From contig CM053337.1 in assembly GCA_028583605.1 (NCBI GenBank), forward strand, positions 11,682,634 to 11,746,633: a stretch of 64,000 nt of DNA, in the 5' to 3' direction. Below are positions 1 to 9,930 of this stretch, one piece after another. A program made the position numbers and the translations under genes. How positions within the stretch are numbered: position 1 is the first letter of the stretch; the number at the start of each line of letters is the position of its first letter. The stretch is from Dastarcus helophoroides (Eukaryota > Arthropoda > Insecta > Coleoptera > Bothrideridae). The notes below the pieces were generated by a model. It searched no databases. It had not been told where the DNA came from and saw only the letters and a program-made list of their open reading frames with translations.

Positions 1-1978
1 TACAGAGTGTAGATGCTTGTATGCCTGATCCGAAAACATCTTGGACCACCACAACACAAGAACATGTGCCATGCGCATTTAGCTATTAGATAAGATTAGA
101 TAAAGTGTGGGTATGTCTCGGAGTTGGACACATTTAAAACATACAAGGGCCCCGATTCTCCACGACAATTTATAAAATCCTTGGTAAGTGACCTCAGAAT
201 TATCTATTACGAGAACTTAATGAGACCTAAGCAGATGGAGGCGTTAAGCGATGCGGAGAAAATTGTACAGCAATCGAGTACTGCATGTCATATTTGTAAA
301 AAGGATTTAGATGGATCCCGTGTAGCGGATACTTGCCATTGAACTGGAAAATACCGGGGTCCAGCTCACAATCCATGTAACTTACTGTATCGCGTACCTA
401 AATGTTTTCCAATATTTTTCCATAATTTTTCCGGCTATGATTGCCATATGTTTATGAAGGCGCTCGATGAAGTGCCTGGCAGTATTAGTGTCATTCGACT
501 CAACAAAGAGGCATACATTTCACTAAAGAAACTTGTACTAATGGGTGGTAATGAATTTATGGAGTTGCGTTTTCTAGATTCTGCGCGCAATAAATTAACG
601 AATTAACGAATAAGGCATGCTCCAGCGAAGATTATCGACATGCGAAAAATGTATGGGAAAAATTTAGGATTTAAAACATGTGGCAATATTTGGACTTATA
701 TTTAAAGACAGATGTATTATTATTAACAGATATATTTGAAAATTTTAGAAAAATTTGTAAACGGATTTATGATCTGGACTCCTGTCATTTTTTTACCGCA
801 CCAGGGCTAGCCTGGGAGGGAATGTTAAAGTACACAGAGATCAAATTAGATCTTTTAACCGATTATGATATGCATTACTTTATAAAAAGTGGAATTAGGG
901 GAGGCATTATCCAAAGCGTACTCCGACATTCAGTAGCAAGTAATAAGTATTTGGCAGAGTATAATAACCAACAATCGTCCAAATATATTACACATTTGGA
1001 TGCAAACAATTTGTACGATTGGGCAATGTCTGGACCTCTTCCATATGCTGATTTCAAGTGGATGCGATAAATGTGGTGGATATTTCACCCGATTCGGATG
1101 TAGGATACATATTTGAAGTTGATTTCGAATATCCGTCACATTACACGACAAACACAATGATTTACCGTTTTGCGTTGAAAACTAAAAGCCCCTGTATCGA
1201 AACATTCAAAACATATTCCAAATTCAAAAGATAAAAAAAAAAGTACATTATCGACTATAGAAATCTTCAGCAATGTTTAGAGCACGGGTTGAAACTTGTA
1301 AAAATTCATCGCGTTTTACAATTTAAGCAGTCGTGTTGGTTGAAAAAATTCATCGACCTAAATACGCATCACCGTAAATTGGCGAAAAATCAGCTTAAAA
1401 AAGGCTTTTTCAAGCTTTTAAATAACGCTGCTTATAGAAAGACGATGGAAAACGTAGATAAAAAAAAAGACATCAAAATAGCAACCAGTTGGGAAAACGG
1501 ACATGGAAAGAATTTCCATAGTCCAAGTCAGCTCAAAGCGAACATGGTAGCTATTCAGTTAAGTCGTACTCGCGTGTTGTACGATAAGCCGATATACTTG
1601 GGCTTTTGCGTATTACAGTTATCAAAGTTCTTAATGTACGATTTTCATTATAAAGTATATGTTGCCCAAGTATGAGGAACGCATATCGCTCAACTATAAG
1701 GATACGGATTCTTTTATCTACACCATTGAGACCGAAGATTTTTATAGTGACGTAAAGGATGATGTACTTTTGAGGTTCGATACGTCCGAGTACGCTCTCG
1801 ATAATCCATATGGCATACCCTTGGTAAATAAAAAAAATTGTAGGATTGATGAAGGAAAATAATGTAAAAATCGTTAAGGAATTTATAGGGTTGAGACCCA
1901 ATCATCAATCTGGGAGACACTACAGTTAAAAAAGCCAAAGGGGTGAAGAGAGCGTCTGTAAATCAATTAAACTTGGAA
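1..1978 (+). pseudogene. Protein-primed family B DNA polymerase (Polinton/adintovirus-like), broken
   Basis: Relic of a DNA_pol_B_2 polymerase of the kind carried by Polintons, cut by the left edge of the window. Pieces read in order in shifting frames: a short HVPCAFSY piece near 60-90; CHICKKDL then CH/TGKYRGPAHNPCNL (about 285-385), which resembles an HNH/endonuclease VII-like zinc module; FFHNFSGYDCHMF (Exo II, about 415-450); YLDLYLKTDVLLLTDIF (Exo III, about 685-735); HLDANNLYDWAMSGPLP (Pol A, about 993-1043); NNAAYRKTMENV (Pol B, about 1420-1455); and YKDTDSF (Pol C, about 1696-1716). Pieces of the usual C-terminus (KEFIGLRP, KGVKRASVNQLN) follow up to about 1978. There is an in-frame stop at 340-342 and several frameshifts, so it cannot make a polymerase. 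The family assignment is strong; the element type is inferred from the linked capsid-like and accessory genes. Confidence 0.85.
103..118. repeat. 16-bp inverted repeat, left copy
   Basis: AAGTGTGGGTATGTCT at 103-118 is the exact reverse complement of 2072-2087. The left copy lies where the polymerase reading frame is scrambled, and the right copy lies just beyond the decayed 3' end of the gene. The meaning is unknown; it may mark a rearrangement. Confidence 0.7.
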
Positions 1979-2071
1979 AATTAATAAATTAATAAACGGT
2001 ACATATGTGCAGATGGGGTGCACACATATGCTTGGGGTCACCATAAGTGTCCTAATATGGATTTCGATTAA

Positions 2072-2087
2072 AGACATACCCACACTT
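2072..2087. repeat. 16-bp inverted repeat, right copy
   Basis: Exact reverse complement of 103-118, immediately downstream of the polymerase relic and followed by an A-rich stretch. Confidence 0.7.
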
Positions 2088-2161
2088 GAAAAAAAAAACG
2101 AAACAATCGTCTCTGGGTTTTTTTTTTTTTAATGGTTTTGTTGTTTGTGGTAGGTCTTTTG

Positions 2162-2235
2162 GTTTCTCTTTCTTAGTCATTTATTTATTTATTTATTTAT
2201 TTATTTAATAAGTTATTTATTTATGTATTTACTGA
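2162..2235. repeat. ATTT-rich microsatellite
   Basis: Tandem TTTA/ATTT units, at first perfect and then interrupted. The surrounding 1980-2390 interval is AT-rich spacer with T runs and no reading frame that I recognise. Confidence 0.8.
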
Positions 2236-2390
2236 GTTCTGTATTATTTATTAGGTTAGGTTAGATTTTATTTATTTGTAAGATGAGTTGTAAATAGAAA
2301 AAAGGGTGTCTGTGGAAATAAAAAGTTAACACTTTTTTACTTTATTGCATATTTAATTTTCCAACAGCTAATATAACATCAAGTTTTAAT

Positions 2391-2882
2391 CTAATGGAAA
2401 TCCTCAACATATACATTTTTCAAGGCACAATGTTCGGTGATGTGCTGTTGATGAGCAAAACATCGCAGTTGATTGTTGGGATACATTTTTCGCAACCGTT
2501 TCAACGGATCACAACCATAGTCTTCCAAGTCGAAAATGGTAAATTTATAGTCGAGAAGCTTACTCACCCACTCGACCTTTTCCAATCCCTTGACATAAAT
2601 GACATCAAAACGTGTTGGTGTAGAGTCCAGGGTCGTTTGCAAAAAGGTTTTTAATGCTGGTAAAGCAACCGTTCCAAGATCCCAGGTTAACTTGTGAAAA
2701 TTATTGCCAAGCCATCGTACTTGCCTTTGCTCACAAACACTCAGGTTTCGAAAAGGGCAAGGCGCTTGAATTAAAAATTGTTGATATTCCTGACAGGAAA
2801 ATGAAATGGCGAATTCTTTCACAATAAATCGGTTTTGTAGATCCTTGAAACCTTGCACATCCACAACAATGCTTCGTTCCAT
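2391..2882 (-). CDS. Polinton-like accessory protein, exonuclease-like
   Basis: Open frame of 163 codons starting MERSIVVDVQGF. I recognise this as a protein seen repeatedly next to family B polymerases and capsid-like genes in arthropod genomes, usually left uncharacterised. The layout looks like a DEDD-type 3'-5' exonuclease: an acidic VVDVQGF...VKEFAI start, a central VYVKGLEKVEW block where these folds carry an N/D pair, FDLEDYGCDPLKRL, and a final H..HCALKNVY block resembling the HxAxxD motif. The usual second acid of motif I (DxE) is replaced by Gln, so activity is doubtful. That functional reading is inference. It starts just downstream of the capsid-like relic on the same strand, as expected for genes of one element. 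It could be intact. Confidence 0.5.
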   Translation of the reverse strand: MERSIVVDVQGFKDLQNRFIVKEFAISFSCQEYQQFLIQAPCPFRNLSVCEQRQVRWLGNNFHKLTWDLGTVALPALKTFLQTTLDSTPTRFDVIYVKGLEKVEWVSKLLDYKFTIFDLEDYGCDPLKRLRKMYPNNQLRCFAHQQHITEHCALKNVYVEDFH

Positions 2883-2949
2883 CTTCTCGTAATTAGTAGG
2901 ATGTTGTAACTGAGAGCAACGGCGGAGGAGGCGTACGGTGCGAGTAGAA

Positions 2950-3490
2950 TTAGATTACTTTTCGAACCGTTCCACTCAAAGGTTCGTATTCGACTATGCG
3001 ATCGTGAAGTAAGAGACAATAAGCCGACGTGTTATCGGTGATACAACGATCGCCAGTTTCAAATTCAATGCGCACATCCACCGGTCCCGACGTAATGGAT
3101 TCATTTTAATGTGAACAATCGATCAGTACCAGCGATCTCCTTCAAGTTTAAAAAGTCCAATAATGGTTTGGGAGTTGGCGTTCCATAATAAGATTCCTGG
3201 AAGCGAGAGTACATATCGTACAGGATGGCATAACGATTTTAATGGTAGGCAACATTCAAGTTGTCATACGGGTAGCTTTCGGAATTTAACAGCACTTTTA
3301 AAATTTTTAATTTGCATGTGTCAAATTTGCTCATATCGGTAGATTTATCATTTTCCCTGGCGGTTTGTAAAGCAAACAAAACAAACCGAGGTTTCTCCAG
3401 TTGCGTAGGCCTTTTAACAGTCCACACGTTATGAGTGGATTTGGAAACGTTTGGATATTCAAACAGGTCCCAGCTTCGAAAACTCATGTG
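2950..3490 (-). pseudogene. Capsid-like protein, C-terminal part (Polinton-like), broken
   Basis: Minus-strand pieces of a double-jelly-roll-type capsid protein as found in insect Polinton/adintovirus-like elements. The block 3487-3239 contains SFRSWDLFEYP, LEKPRFVLFALQTARENDKS and SESYPYDNLNV. After stops and a frame change, the block about 3090-2950 gives VDVRIEFETGD, NTSAYCLLLHDRIVEYEPL and TVRKVI before a TAA at 2950-2952. The gene lacks everything upstream of the first block because a gypsy fragment abuts it at about 3490. The family call rests on remembered motif patterns. It is decayed and non-functional. Confidence 0.55.
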
Positions 3491-5028
3491 AATAGGCCGA
3501 CGACTTTGAATCGTCTAAGTCGTTCAGAATCGTTTAATCCAATGTGAGGGATTTTCCACAAGACCTTTTCAAGGATCAGGTTGTAGTTTGCCACATTTCC
3601 CACTATCAGACCCAAGAACCGTCTAAGTTGGGTCCTTGTCCTGGGAGCCTCCATAGATTCGATCGACACGAGGTGACACTCTAGTGGTTTATTACTCTTT
3701 GGCCCGACTTGGTGTCCTAAATATCGGATATGGGTACTTCCTAGTTGACACTTCTCTGGGCACATGACAATTCATGGGCCCGCAGCCGCTCAAAAACTAC
3801 CTGGAGATGACCCAGGTGGTCCTCGTACGTATTCGAGTAGACCACAATGTCGTCCAGGTAGACCAGCGTAAAGTCATTTAGAAGTCCCGGTAGCACTTCC
3901 TGGGACATGAAACGCTGAAACGTTCCGGGAGCATTCTTCAGATCAAAGGGGAGCTCCCGAATCTGGTATGTGGCACCTTTTGGGGTAGTAAATGCTGTAA
4001 ACCTTCTTGACTCGGGGCTCAAGGGAATCTGCCAATAACCTGCCTTGAGATCCAAAGAGGTAAAGACCGTCTCGTTCCCCAAGTCCTTTAGAGTTTGCGG
4101 GATCAGAGGCAGCGAGGTCGCTTCATCGGCAGTCTGGGAGTTCAGTTGCCGGTAGTCCACACAGAATCTCCAAGTACCGTCCTTCTTAGGTATCATTACG
4201 ACCGGGGAGACGTACTCAGAGGTGCTGGGTTCAATGACCTTGGCGGCCATCATTTCTTCAATCTGCTGGTACATCGCCTTTCGTTTGGTTTCAGAATAGG
4301 AGTAGGGGCGCAGCTGGAAGGGAGTCGGGTCTTTTAGCCTGATGTGATGCGCCATAGATTTTGTAGTGCTATGACCTTCTGGTCCCGTAAAAATATCCTT
4401 GAACTCCTGCAGTAGTTTACGAATAGGCGCTTGTAGCCTCTCGGGAAAACCATTTTCAATAGTAGGGGCTGATACGTCTGGCTGGCGGTAACTAGGTCCC
4501 AGGAGGTACTTCGTAAATCTACGATTCGCTCCGAAATGGAGGCAGCCTCGCCTAGCATCTAAGTAGGCGTTTTTGTCCCTGAGCCATGGATACCTCAAGA
4601 TAATCTCCTCATTGAGGCCCTCAACGACCAGGAAGTCAGCCGTCTCTTCATGGTCCCCAATGCGAATCTGTAGTCTGTTGTTTGGCAGTGACGGTGGTCG
4701 CAGCTCCATCGGCAGCAAGCTTTAAACGAGATTCGTACGGTCGGCAGCACTGAAGAATGAGTCCAGCCTGGACAAAGTTACCATTGGCACCGGTATCGAT
4801 AAGTGCCAGATAACCTTTTCCTCCAATGCTAAGCTGAATCCGGGGTAGCAGTCGCGGTGATCCCGAAGCCTGCTGAAGTGAGCTTATTGTTCGATCTGGG
4901 CATTGCGGCTGTTTGAGGGCCCTTCGAGGCTGCCGCGAGCTTCGGGCCTTCTTGCGTTTCCCTGTAACGGCTGGGACGGGCGGTTGGACTCTCGCTCCCT
5001 CCAATTTTCCCTGGGGCGCTCTGGGCAA
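3484..5028 (-). pseudogene. pol: Gypsy pol: protease and reverse transcriptase, frameshifted and truncated
   Basis: Three frames together make the start of pol. Frame one (5028-4648) holds the aspartic protease active site ALIDTGANGNFV. A frameshift near 4710 leads to frame two (4718-3741), which continues the protease (LNEEIILRYPWL) and then the RT fingers and palm: FCVDYRQLNS, FTSLDLKAGYWQI, and the catalytic YLDD (LVYLDDIVVYS, about 3840-3870). A second frameshift near 3750 moves to frame three (3765-3484) with the thumb/connection motif YLGHQVG and RRFLGL. RNase H and integrase are absent. Confidence 0.85.
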
Positions 5029-5762
5029 TCACGGTGCCAGTGGTGACCAGAACAGTACCAGCACTTTGGGACAGAAGGCTGACTGCGGGAAATGGGCTTC
5101 GAATCAGTCCTCTTCTGCCTGGCCGAAGTTTGGGTCTGACGCACCCTTTCTGTCTTATAGTCAGCTTCGAATTCCACGGCTACGGCTACCAGGTCTTCCA
5201 GGTCCGTAAATTTGTGAGCTCGTACATGCCGTTTGATTCTGGGGTGCAGTTGCTGAAACAACACCCTAGATAGATCCTCCTCAGTCATATGGGGAGCGAT
5301 CCTTGCCGCCAGTCGTTGCTTTCGGCGAAGGAAATCCTCCACGGGTTCGTTAAGTTCATGAAGGTTTCCATATAATTCGGAAAATATCTGATGGAGTACC
5401 TCGTCAGATGCGTATTCCCTCTGAACCTTTGCAGCAAACGTTCGGAAATTAACGAATAGGTGACTGTTTTTTTTGGCCCATTCTTCAGCCTTGCCCCTCA
5501 TTTGCTGCATCGCTAGATATACTTTGTCATCTTTTTGTACCTGGCTACGGGCAAAGTGCTCTTCCAGCAGTCCTACAAATTTAGTAGGGTCCTCGTGTGT
5601 ATGATCCTCGAATATGGGTAAACTCGGAACTTGATAGGGAACGCGTAACTCCCTCATCGCTCTGGCCAGATCCTGAAGCACCTGGTTGGTTTGGTGCTGC
5701 TGAGTTCTCGCCTCTGACAGCAGAGAGTGTACCTCTTCTGACGAGGCTTCGCTGCGGCTCAT
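4884..5762 (-). CDS. gag: Gypsy gag polyprotein
   Basis: 292-codon frame. The N-terminus is a helical/coiled segment rich in Glu and Gln, followed by a capsid-type region (FVGLLEEHFARSQVQ, MRGKAEEW, FSELYGNLHELNEPVEDFLRR) typical of Ty3/gypsy gag. A basic linker leads to a C-terminal zinc knuckle CWYCSGHHWHRDC. The knuckle is one residue short of the standard CX2CX4HX4C spacing: it reads CX2CX3HX4C or CX2CX5HX2C. Gag would package element RNA into cytoplasmic particles. The frame is open throughout, but the pol that follows is truncated, so the copy cannot move by itself. Confidence 0.85.
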   Translation of the reverse strand: MSRSEASSEEVHSLLSEARTQQHQTNQVLQDLARAMRELRVPYQVPSLPIFEDHTHEDPTKFVGLLEEHFARSQVQKDDKVYLAMQQMRGKAEEWAKKNSHLFVNFRTFAAKVQREYASDEVLHQIFSELYGNLHELNEPVEDFLRRKQRLAARIAPHMTEEDLSRVLFQQLHPRIKRHVRAHKFTDLEDLVAVAVEFEADYKTERVRQTQTSARQKRTDSKPISRSQPSVPKCWYCSGHHWHRDCPERPRENWRERESNRPSQPLQGNARRPEARGSLEGPSNSRNAQIEQ

Positions 5763-5910
5763 ATTGCTGGAACTTGCCGCTAGTGTAGGAGACGTTGGGC
5801 GCCTTTGTTGATTATCGGATTCTGACCTCCACTCCGCGTGGAAGGCATCTCAGGGTCTTGATAGGTCCTTCTCGTTTTAACGATCTAGGCCCCATGTTGG
5901 GACCGCCAAC

Positions 5911-6217
5911 TGATACCGGGGACTTATCCGAGGCCCGCGTATATCAATATAGATCACGGGAAGAATTTAAATAAAATAAAAATGCACAAATTTCGAAGGG
6001 AAGGAACAGACACAGCACTATCTGGTCACTCGACGATCAGGTACTGAAATCCCTCTCGAGATGCACATCTGTGAACGAGCGAGCCGGAAGGGAAGGCAAA
6101 AGGGCATTTTCTGCCTGCGAAATTCCTATGCATAGGAACGTAAAGTAGCGAGTGTTGTCTGGCGAGAGCGAACTGATTTTAAAAGTTTTGTAAATTGAGT
6201 TCGGTCCCCCGGTATCA
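5911..6217 (-). repeat. Gypsy 5' LTR
   Basis: 307 bp bounded by TGATACCGGGGAC and GTCCCCCGGTATCA, i.e. TG...CA ends with ~13-14 bp imperfect terminal inverted repeats. It lies directly upstream of the primer-binding-like site and gag on the minus strand. No second LTR is present. Confidence 0.8.
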
Positions 6218-6425
6218 GATCATATCATTTTCACATAGGTCATTTACAAAAATTATATGACTTAAATAGAGCAACATTTCCGTTCTTTTCACTCTTCGTC
6301 TCCGTACTACTCCTACTAGTCCAACCGAATACTAACTCAATTTATAAGAATATTTTATGCTCTCCCTCTCTCCACTATGAATTGATTTATTATTATGTTA
6401 ATGTTTTATCAGTCTGTCTTGAGTA

Positions 6426-6662
6426 TTGTACCAATTAGCATGGACGACGTCTTTTTCAACTTTTTATGATTTCTATAATCATCGTTTCCTCGAACAACAC
6501 AAGGAAGATTTCATAAAGTATAAAGGACTATTATCAAAATTTAAAGGTCAATCGCGAGTTGTGACACGTTTTGGTAATTATTACACTGGATGTCCTTGGA
6601 GCTCCAAGCACGTGGACGACGGACCGGATACATGTGAATGTGTCATTCAATTACCAAATTAA
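6426..6662 (+). CDS. Unrecognised small ORF
   Basis: 78-codon frame with an otherwise ordinary composition (FYNHRFLEQHKEDFIKYKGLLSKFKGQ, then Cys-containing tail GCPWSSKH and CECVIQL). I do not recognise it. It lies between the gypsy 5' LTR and other possible Polinton-like genes and may be a relic of that element. It could also be chance; there is no independent support. Confidence 0.25.
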   Translation: MYQLAWTTSFSTFYDFYNHRFLEQHKEDFIKYKGLLSKFKGQSRVVTRFGNYYTGCPWSSKHVDDGPDTCECVIQLPN

Positions 6663-6758
6663 TGAACCTTTAACCCTGTATATTTATCAAGTAGTAAAGC
6701 TTTGCCTATAAAAGAAGTAAAAACTTTTAGTGGACTGTAATACAAATCAGACTCTAAC

Positions 6759-7217
6759 ATGGCAAGCCCACAGTTTTACCGTTTCACCTGCGAGGGAGGG
6801 TTTTTGTTTATCGAAAAAATTTATCAAAGCCAATTGGGGCATATCGACATCCTAACCGGCGAATATCAGGAATTTATTTCCAAACGACTGATCTGCAAGC
6901 CGTGTTGTTCGGAAGAGAAAGCTATGGAGCCCACGACACGATTCGCCACCAATGTGATATGTAAAAGTAATGAACTCAAGAAATTACTTGAAATGTATGG
7001 TCAAATGCAGTGTCATCAGCGCGAGGAGCCATTCTTCACCGTAGAACCGTTGATATGCCTCGACTACCGATCATCATGCTTTGAAGATCCACGTTTTTTT
7101 TTTGCTGTTTTTTGTATTATTTTTGTTTGTTTTATTAAAGTTTCTCTGCTCAAAAACACTGACTTTAATTTGTTCTGTCGTTTTTCTCCTTTTCCTTTTT
7201 GTTTCACTCTTTTTTAA
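6759..7217 (+). CDS. Unrecognised ORF, possible Polinton-like accessory gene
   Basis: 152-codon frame. Residues 1-110 look protein-like (MASPQFYRFTCEGGFLFIEK, RLICKPCCSEEK, LEMYGQMQCHQREEPF) with several cysteines. The last ~35 residues come from a T-rich stretch and read as Phe-rich low-complexity sequence, suggesting the true frame was broken near 7090. I do not recognise the family. Position beside the Polinton-like block is the only hint of origin. Confidence 0.3.
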   Translation: MASPQFYRFTCEGGFLFIEKIYQSQLGHIDILTGEYQEFISKRLICKPCCSEEKAMEPTTRFATNVICKSNELKKLLEMYGQMQCHQREEPFFTVEPLICLDYRSSCFEDPRFFFAVFCIIFVCFIKVSLLKNTDFNLFCRFSPFPFCFTLF

Positions 7218-7435
7218 AATTTTATTGAACAAGTGACAACTCTTTTACATTTTTTCCCCTTTTTCATGTGAATTAGACAATTTTCGAATATCGTAAGTAT
7301 TAAAACCTTTTTCTTATTACATTCTCTTGCTATTTTCTGCTTACCAATGGATACTCTTTTAACAACTTTAGAATCTAATAAATAAAAAAAAGTCTGTGTA
7401 TATATACTTAACTTTTATTTCGTGTTTACAAATTC

Positions 7436-7804
7436 TTAATTCATTCTCTCTACATCGTAAAATCTCATGACTTGATTAAATTTAGCGTTGGGATTCACAT
7501 AAATAGTTGCTCGGAGATCTTCATCTGCAGAACCTTGGGTTTTTTCGACTTCTTCCTGAGCCATGGTAGTCGTCGTAGCCGTCACCTTTTCAGGAAGATT
7601 TTCCAATTTGAATCTTTTCCCCTCATTTTCTCGATTAATCAAATAGGCATTGATTAATTGAGGAAGGTTTTCCTCCGATATACCATTGAATCTCTTGGGT
7701 AGGTGCATATTCCAGATATGGTTCAGCTTTACCTTTATCCGCTTCCCAAACTTGCCGTCGATCTTTTGTGCCTCTGTAATTTTGTATTTTTCATTCTGAG
7801 TCAT
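7436..7804 (-). CDS. Possible ssDNA-binding (OB-fold-like) protein of a Polinton-like element
   Basis: 122-codon frame beginning MTQNEKYKITEAQKIDGKFGKRIKV. The pattern 'Y.I..A.k...KFG..I...L' followed by a FLPKR-like block (here MHLPKRFNGISEENLPQLI) is one I associate with small proteins found beside arthropod Polinton-like polymerases, plausibly OB-fold single-strand binders. That is an inference from pattern only. The C-terminal third is polar and probably disordered. Its left-hand neighbours (polymerase, exonuclease-like, capsid-like) fit the same origin. No stop or frameshift is visible. Confidence 0.4.
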   Translation of the reverse strand: MTQNEKYKITEAQKIDGKFGKRIKVKLNHIWNMHLPKRFNGISEENLPQLINAYLINRENEGKRFKLENLPEKVTATTTTMAQEEVEKTQGSADEDLRATIYVNPNAKFNQVMRFYDVERMN

Positions 7805-7893
7805 TCCAGATAAATTTAGCTACAACGGTCCACTGCTTAATTGATTGAATAAATCAAATACATTGTCGCTATTACTTGACATTTTGCTAATTA

Positions 7894-8077
7894 CACAGGC
7901 CCACAAAAAAAAAAAGTGGTGTGTGCTGGGTGTCGGACCCACATAGTCCGGCGTATTTTTTCCCGCTGAACACGAATCTGTAGTCTAAATTGGGGGTCAA
8001 ACTGCTAAAAGTAAATAAAAACCAAAAAAACCGATAAAAATCACGATCTCGTATTTTTTTCTGTTTGATATTATCAT
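7894..8077 (+). repeat. Left terminal inverted repeat
   Basis: ~184 bp, starting CACAGGCCCAC and a poly-A run. It matches the reverse complement of 10317-10499 almost base for base, differing mainly in the A-run length. Confidence 0.9.
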
Positions 8078-8079
8078 TT

Positions 8080-9930
8080 CTATAATTTTTGTCTTTTCCT
8101 GACCCTTTTTTCTTCAAATGACCTGTGAAGTGGATTTCTGCTACGTTTTGTTCCTTTTTCTTGAGTTTCTCTGTGTAGCATCCAACAGTAATCTGCAAAC
8201 ATATTTATTCCCCACTGTCCCTGAAACCGCCGTTCAAACTCTTTGAGATCTTGGTGAAATCTTTCTCCTTGCTCTTCACTGAAGTCTCCGTTATTCTCCG
8301 GGAATTGGTCAAGATGCGAATCAAGGAAGTGCATTTTCAAATTCATTAGGCAACCTGAATGCTGAAAATTTCTTATCATATTTGCCACAATGCTTTTGTA
8401 ATCAGCATCCTTGGTATTGCCTAAAAATTTGGTACACACTTCCTTGAAACTTAACCACGATGCCTTTTCTTGGTCATCCATGACTGCAACAAACCCTTCA
8501 TCTTTGAATAACTTTCGGATTTCCGGTCCATCGAAGATGCTTTCCCTTAGTTTAGCATCAGATTTTTTTTTAAACACAGTACGCAGGTACGTAAAACATT
8601 CACCATCTTTATCAAGAGCTTTGACATACTGTTTAATTAAGCCAAGTTTTATATGAAGAGGAGGAATGAGAATTTTGGCTGGATCAACAAGCGGTTTCTT
8701 TATTATATTATGTGATCCAACCTTAAATGAAGATCGTAAAGGCCATTCTTTTTTTACGTAGTGATTTTTTCGATCCCTACTGTCAAACATACACAAATAG
8801 CATGGATATTTTGTGAATCCAGATTGCTGTCCAAGGATCATGGACAAAATTTTTAAATCACCACATACTTGCCACTTATGTTCTTCGTACTTTATTTTCT
8901 TTAGGACAACTTCGAGGTTTGAATACTCTTCTTTAAGTACAGTGGAGTGGGCTAAAGGTAGAGGAGCGAATTTGTTGGTGTTGTGGAGAAGGACTGCCTT
9001 AAGACTCTGTTGAGACGAATCAATGAATAACCGCCAATTTTCTGGCTCATATAAATTTGGCTTAAATTCATCGATAAGTCCTTTTACATCAGTGCAATAG
9101 AGTAAATCTTCATTTTTTTCAAAATATTTACGGAAGGCTTCTTCTCGATTCCGATAAAACGAAACTTTAGTACCTTTTGTCAATAGATTTCTCTTTTTCA
9201 TATTCGAAGCCAATATTTCAGCCGCTTCTTTTGAGAGTTTAGCCTCTCTGAATAAATCATTCAGATGTTTTTGATCGTATTTTTCCGGCTTCCGATCTTC
9301 ACCAATAGGTCTGTATTCTTCATTGCTCGAAAACTCTTCTTCCTCAGATTCGCTAGAAATGTTTTCACTACTAGTATCAAACTCTTTATCAATAAAAGCT
9401 GAATTTTCAGGATCGACGTCGACTTCCATTGTGTCTAATCCACTAGTCAGACTGTCTTGTGACGTGTCATCTTCTAAACCTTCTATGAAGTTTGCAACTG
9501 GTTGTTGAACACTTGACACAGAAGGATAAGAAATTTTATCCTTATGCATTCGGCCCACAGTGTTGACATTTGTTGTGCAAAAGTAACAATTACTTGCATC
9601 AAGTGGCTTTTTCCATATCGCTGGAGTTTTAAATTTATGATTCGCCTTGACCTGGTGCTTTTCAAATCTATTGATCATATTATAACATGAGCCACAAACA
9701 AAATTGGGTATCCAATTTTTGAGATCGAGGGAAACTTTCATATTGAAGCACTTTTCATACAAAGTCACGAAACGATCTGTTAGTTTCTTTGTATTTTTTA
9801 TCCCTATGTACTTTGCACAAACGTAGCAAAAAGCATTGGGATTTCCAGTACATTTGTGATTGCCACGAGTACTAGAAGTTCCAGCAAAATTTTCAGTAGA
9901 AGAATCCATGAAAATAAATAAACCCCGCAC
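8080..9930 (-). CDS. DDE-type transposase (CMC/Chapaev-like, RAG1/Transib-related architecture)
   Basis: 616 codons without a break. The in-frame ATG at 9909 (MDSSTENFAG) is a likelier start than the one at 9930. The N-terminal third has paired cysteines (FCYVCAKY, FVCGSCYNM, CYFCTTN) that probably form a DNA-binding zinc module, then an acidic Ser/Glu tract. The catalytic core shows LFIDSSQQSLKAVLLHN (candidate first Asp), VCGDLKILSMILGQQ (second Asp) closely followed by a CYLC pair, and EEQGERFHQDLKEFERR with the candidate catalytic Glu. An acid followed by a CxxC insertion is the arrangement known from RAG1/Transib/Chapaev nucleases. The frame ends three bases inside the left inverted repeat. 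Similar proteins are common and unannotated in insects; the superfamily name is inferred. Confidence 0.8.
   Translation of the reverse strand: MRGLFIFMDSSTENFAGTSSTRGNHKCTGNPNAFCYVCAKYIGIKNTKKLTDRFVTLYEKCFNMKVSLDLKNWIPNFVCGSCYNMINRFEKHQVKANHKFKTPAIWKKPLDASNCYFCTTNVNTVGRMHKDKISYPSVSSVQQPVANFIEGLEDDTSQDSLTSGLDTMEVDVDPENSAFIDKEFDTSSENISSESEEEEFSSNEEYRPIGEDRKPEKYDQKHLNDLFREAKLSKEAAEILASNMKKRNLLTKGTKVSFYRNREEAFRKYFEKNEDLLYCTDVKGLIDEFKPNLYEPENWRLFIDSSQQSLKAVLLHNTNKFAPLPLAHSTVLKEEYSNLEVVLKKIKYEEHKWQVCGDLKILSMILGQQSGFTKYPCYLCMFDSRDRKNHYVKKEWPLRSSFKVGSHNIIKKPLVDPAKILIPPLHIKLGLIKQYVKALDKDGECFTYLRTVFKKKSDAKLRESIFDGPEIRKLFKDEGFVAVMDDQEKASWLSFKEVCTKFLGNTKDADYKSIVANMIRNFQHSGCLMNLKMHFLDSHLDQFPENNGDFSEEQGERFHQDLKEFERRFQGQWGINMFADYCWMLHRETQEKGTKRSRNPLHRSFEEKRVRKRQKL

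Larger units (their letters stand above)
3490..6217 (-). mobile_element. Ty3/gypsy LTR retrotransposon, 3'-truncated
   Basis: Minus-strand element with a 5' LTR (6217-5911), a primer-binding-like stretch directly inside it (TGGCGGTCCCAAC, complement of about 5896-5908), gag (5762-4884), protease (around 4800) and reverse transcriptase (4718-3741), followed by the start of the RT-RNase H connection (YLGHQVG, near 3720). RNase H, integrase and 3' LTR are missing because the element ends at about 3490 against the capsid-like relic. It is therefore an incomplete copy. Frameshifts separate gag, protease and RT. Confidence 0.85.

Noticed and set aside
1985..2035. Imperfect palindrome CATATGTGCA...TGCACACATATG
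   Set aside because: Short, single occurrence, no linked feature that would give it a role.
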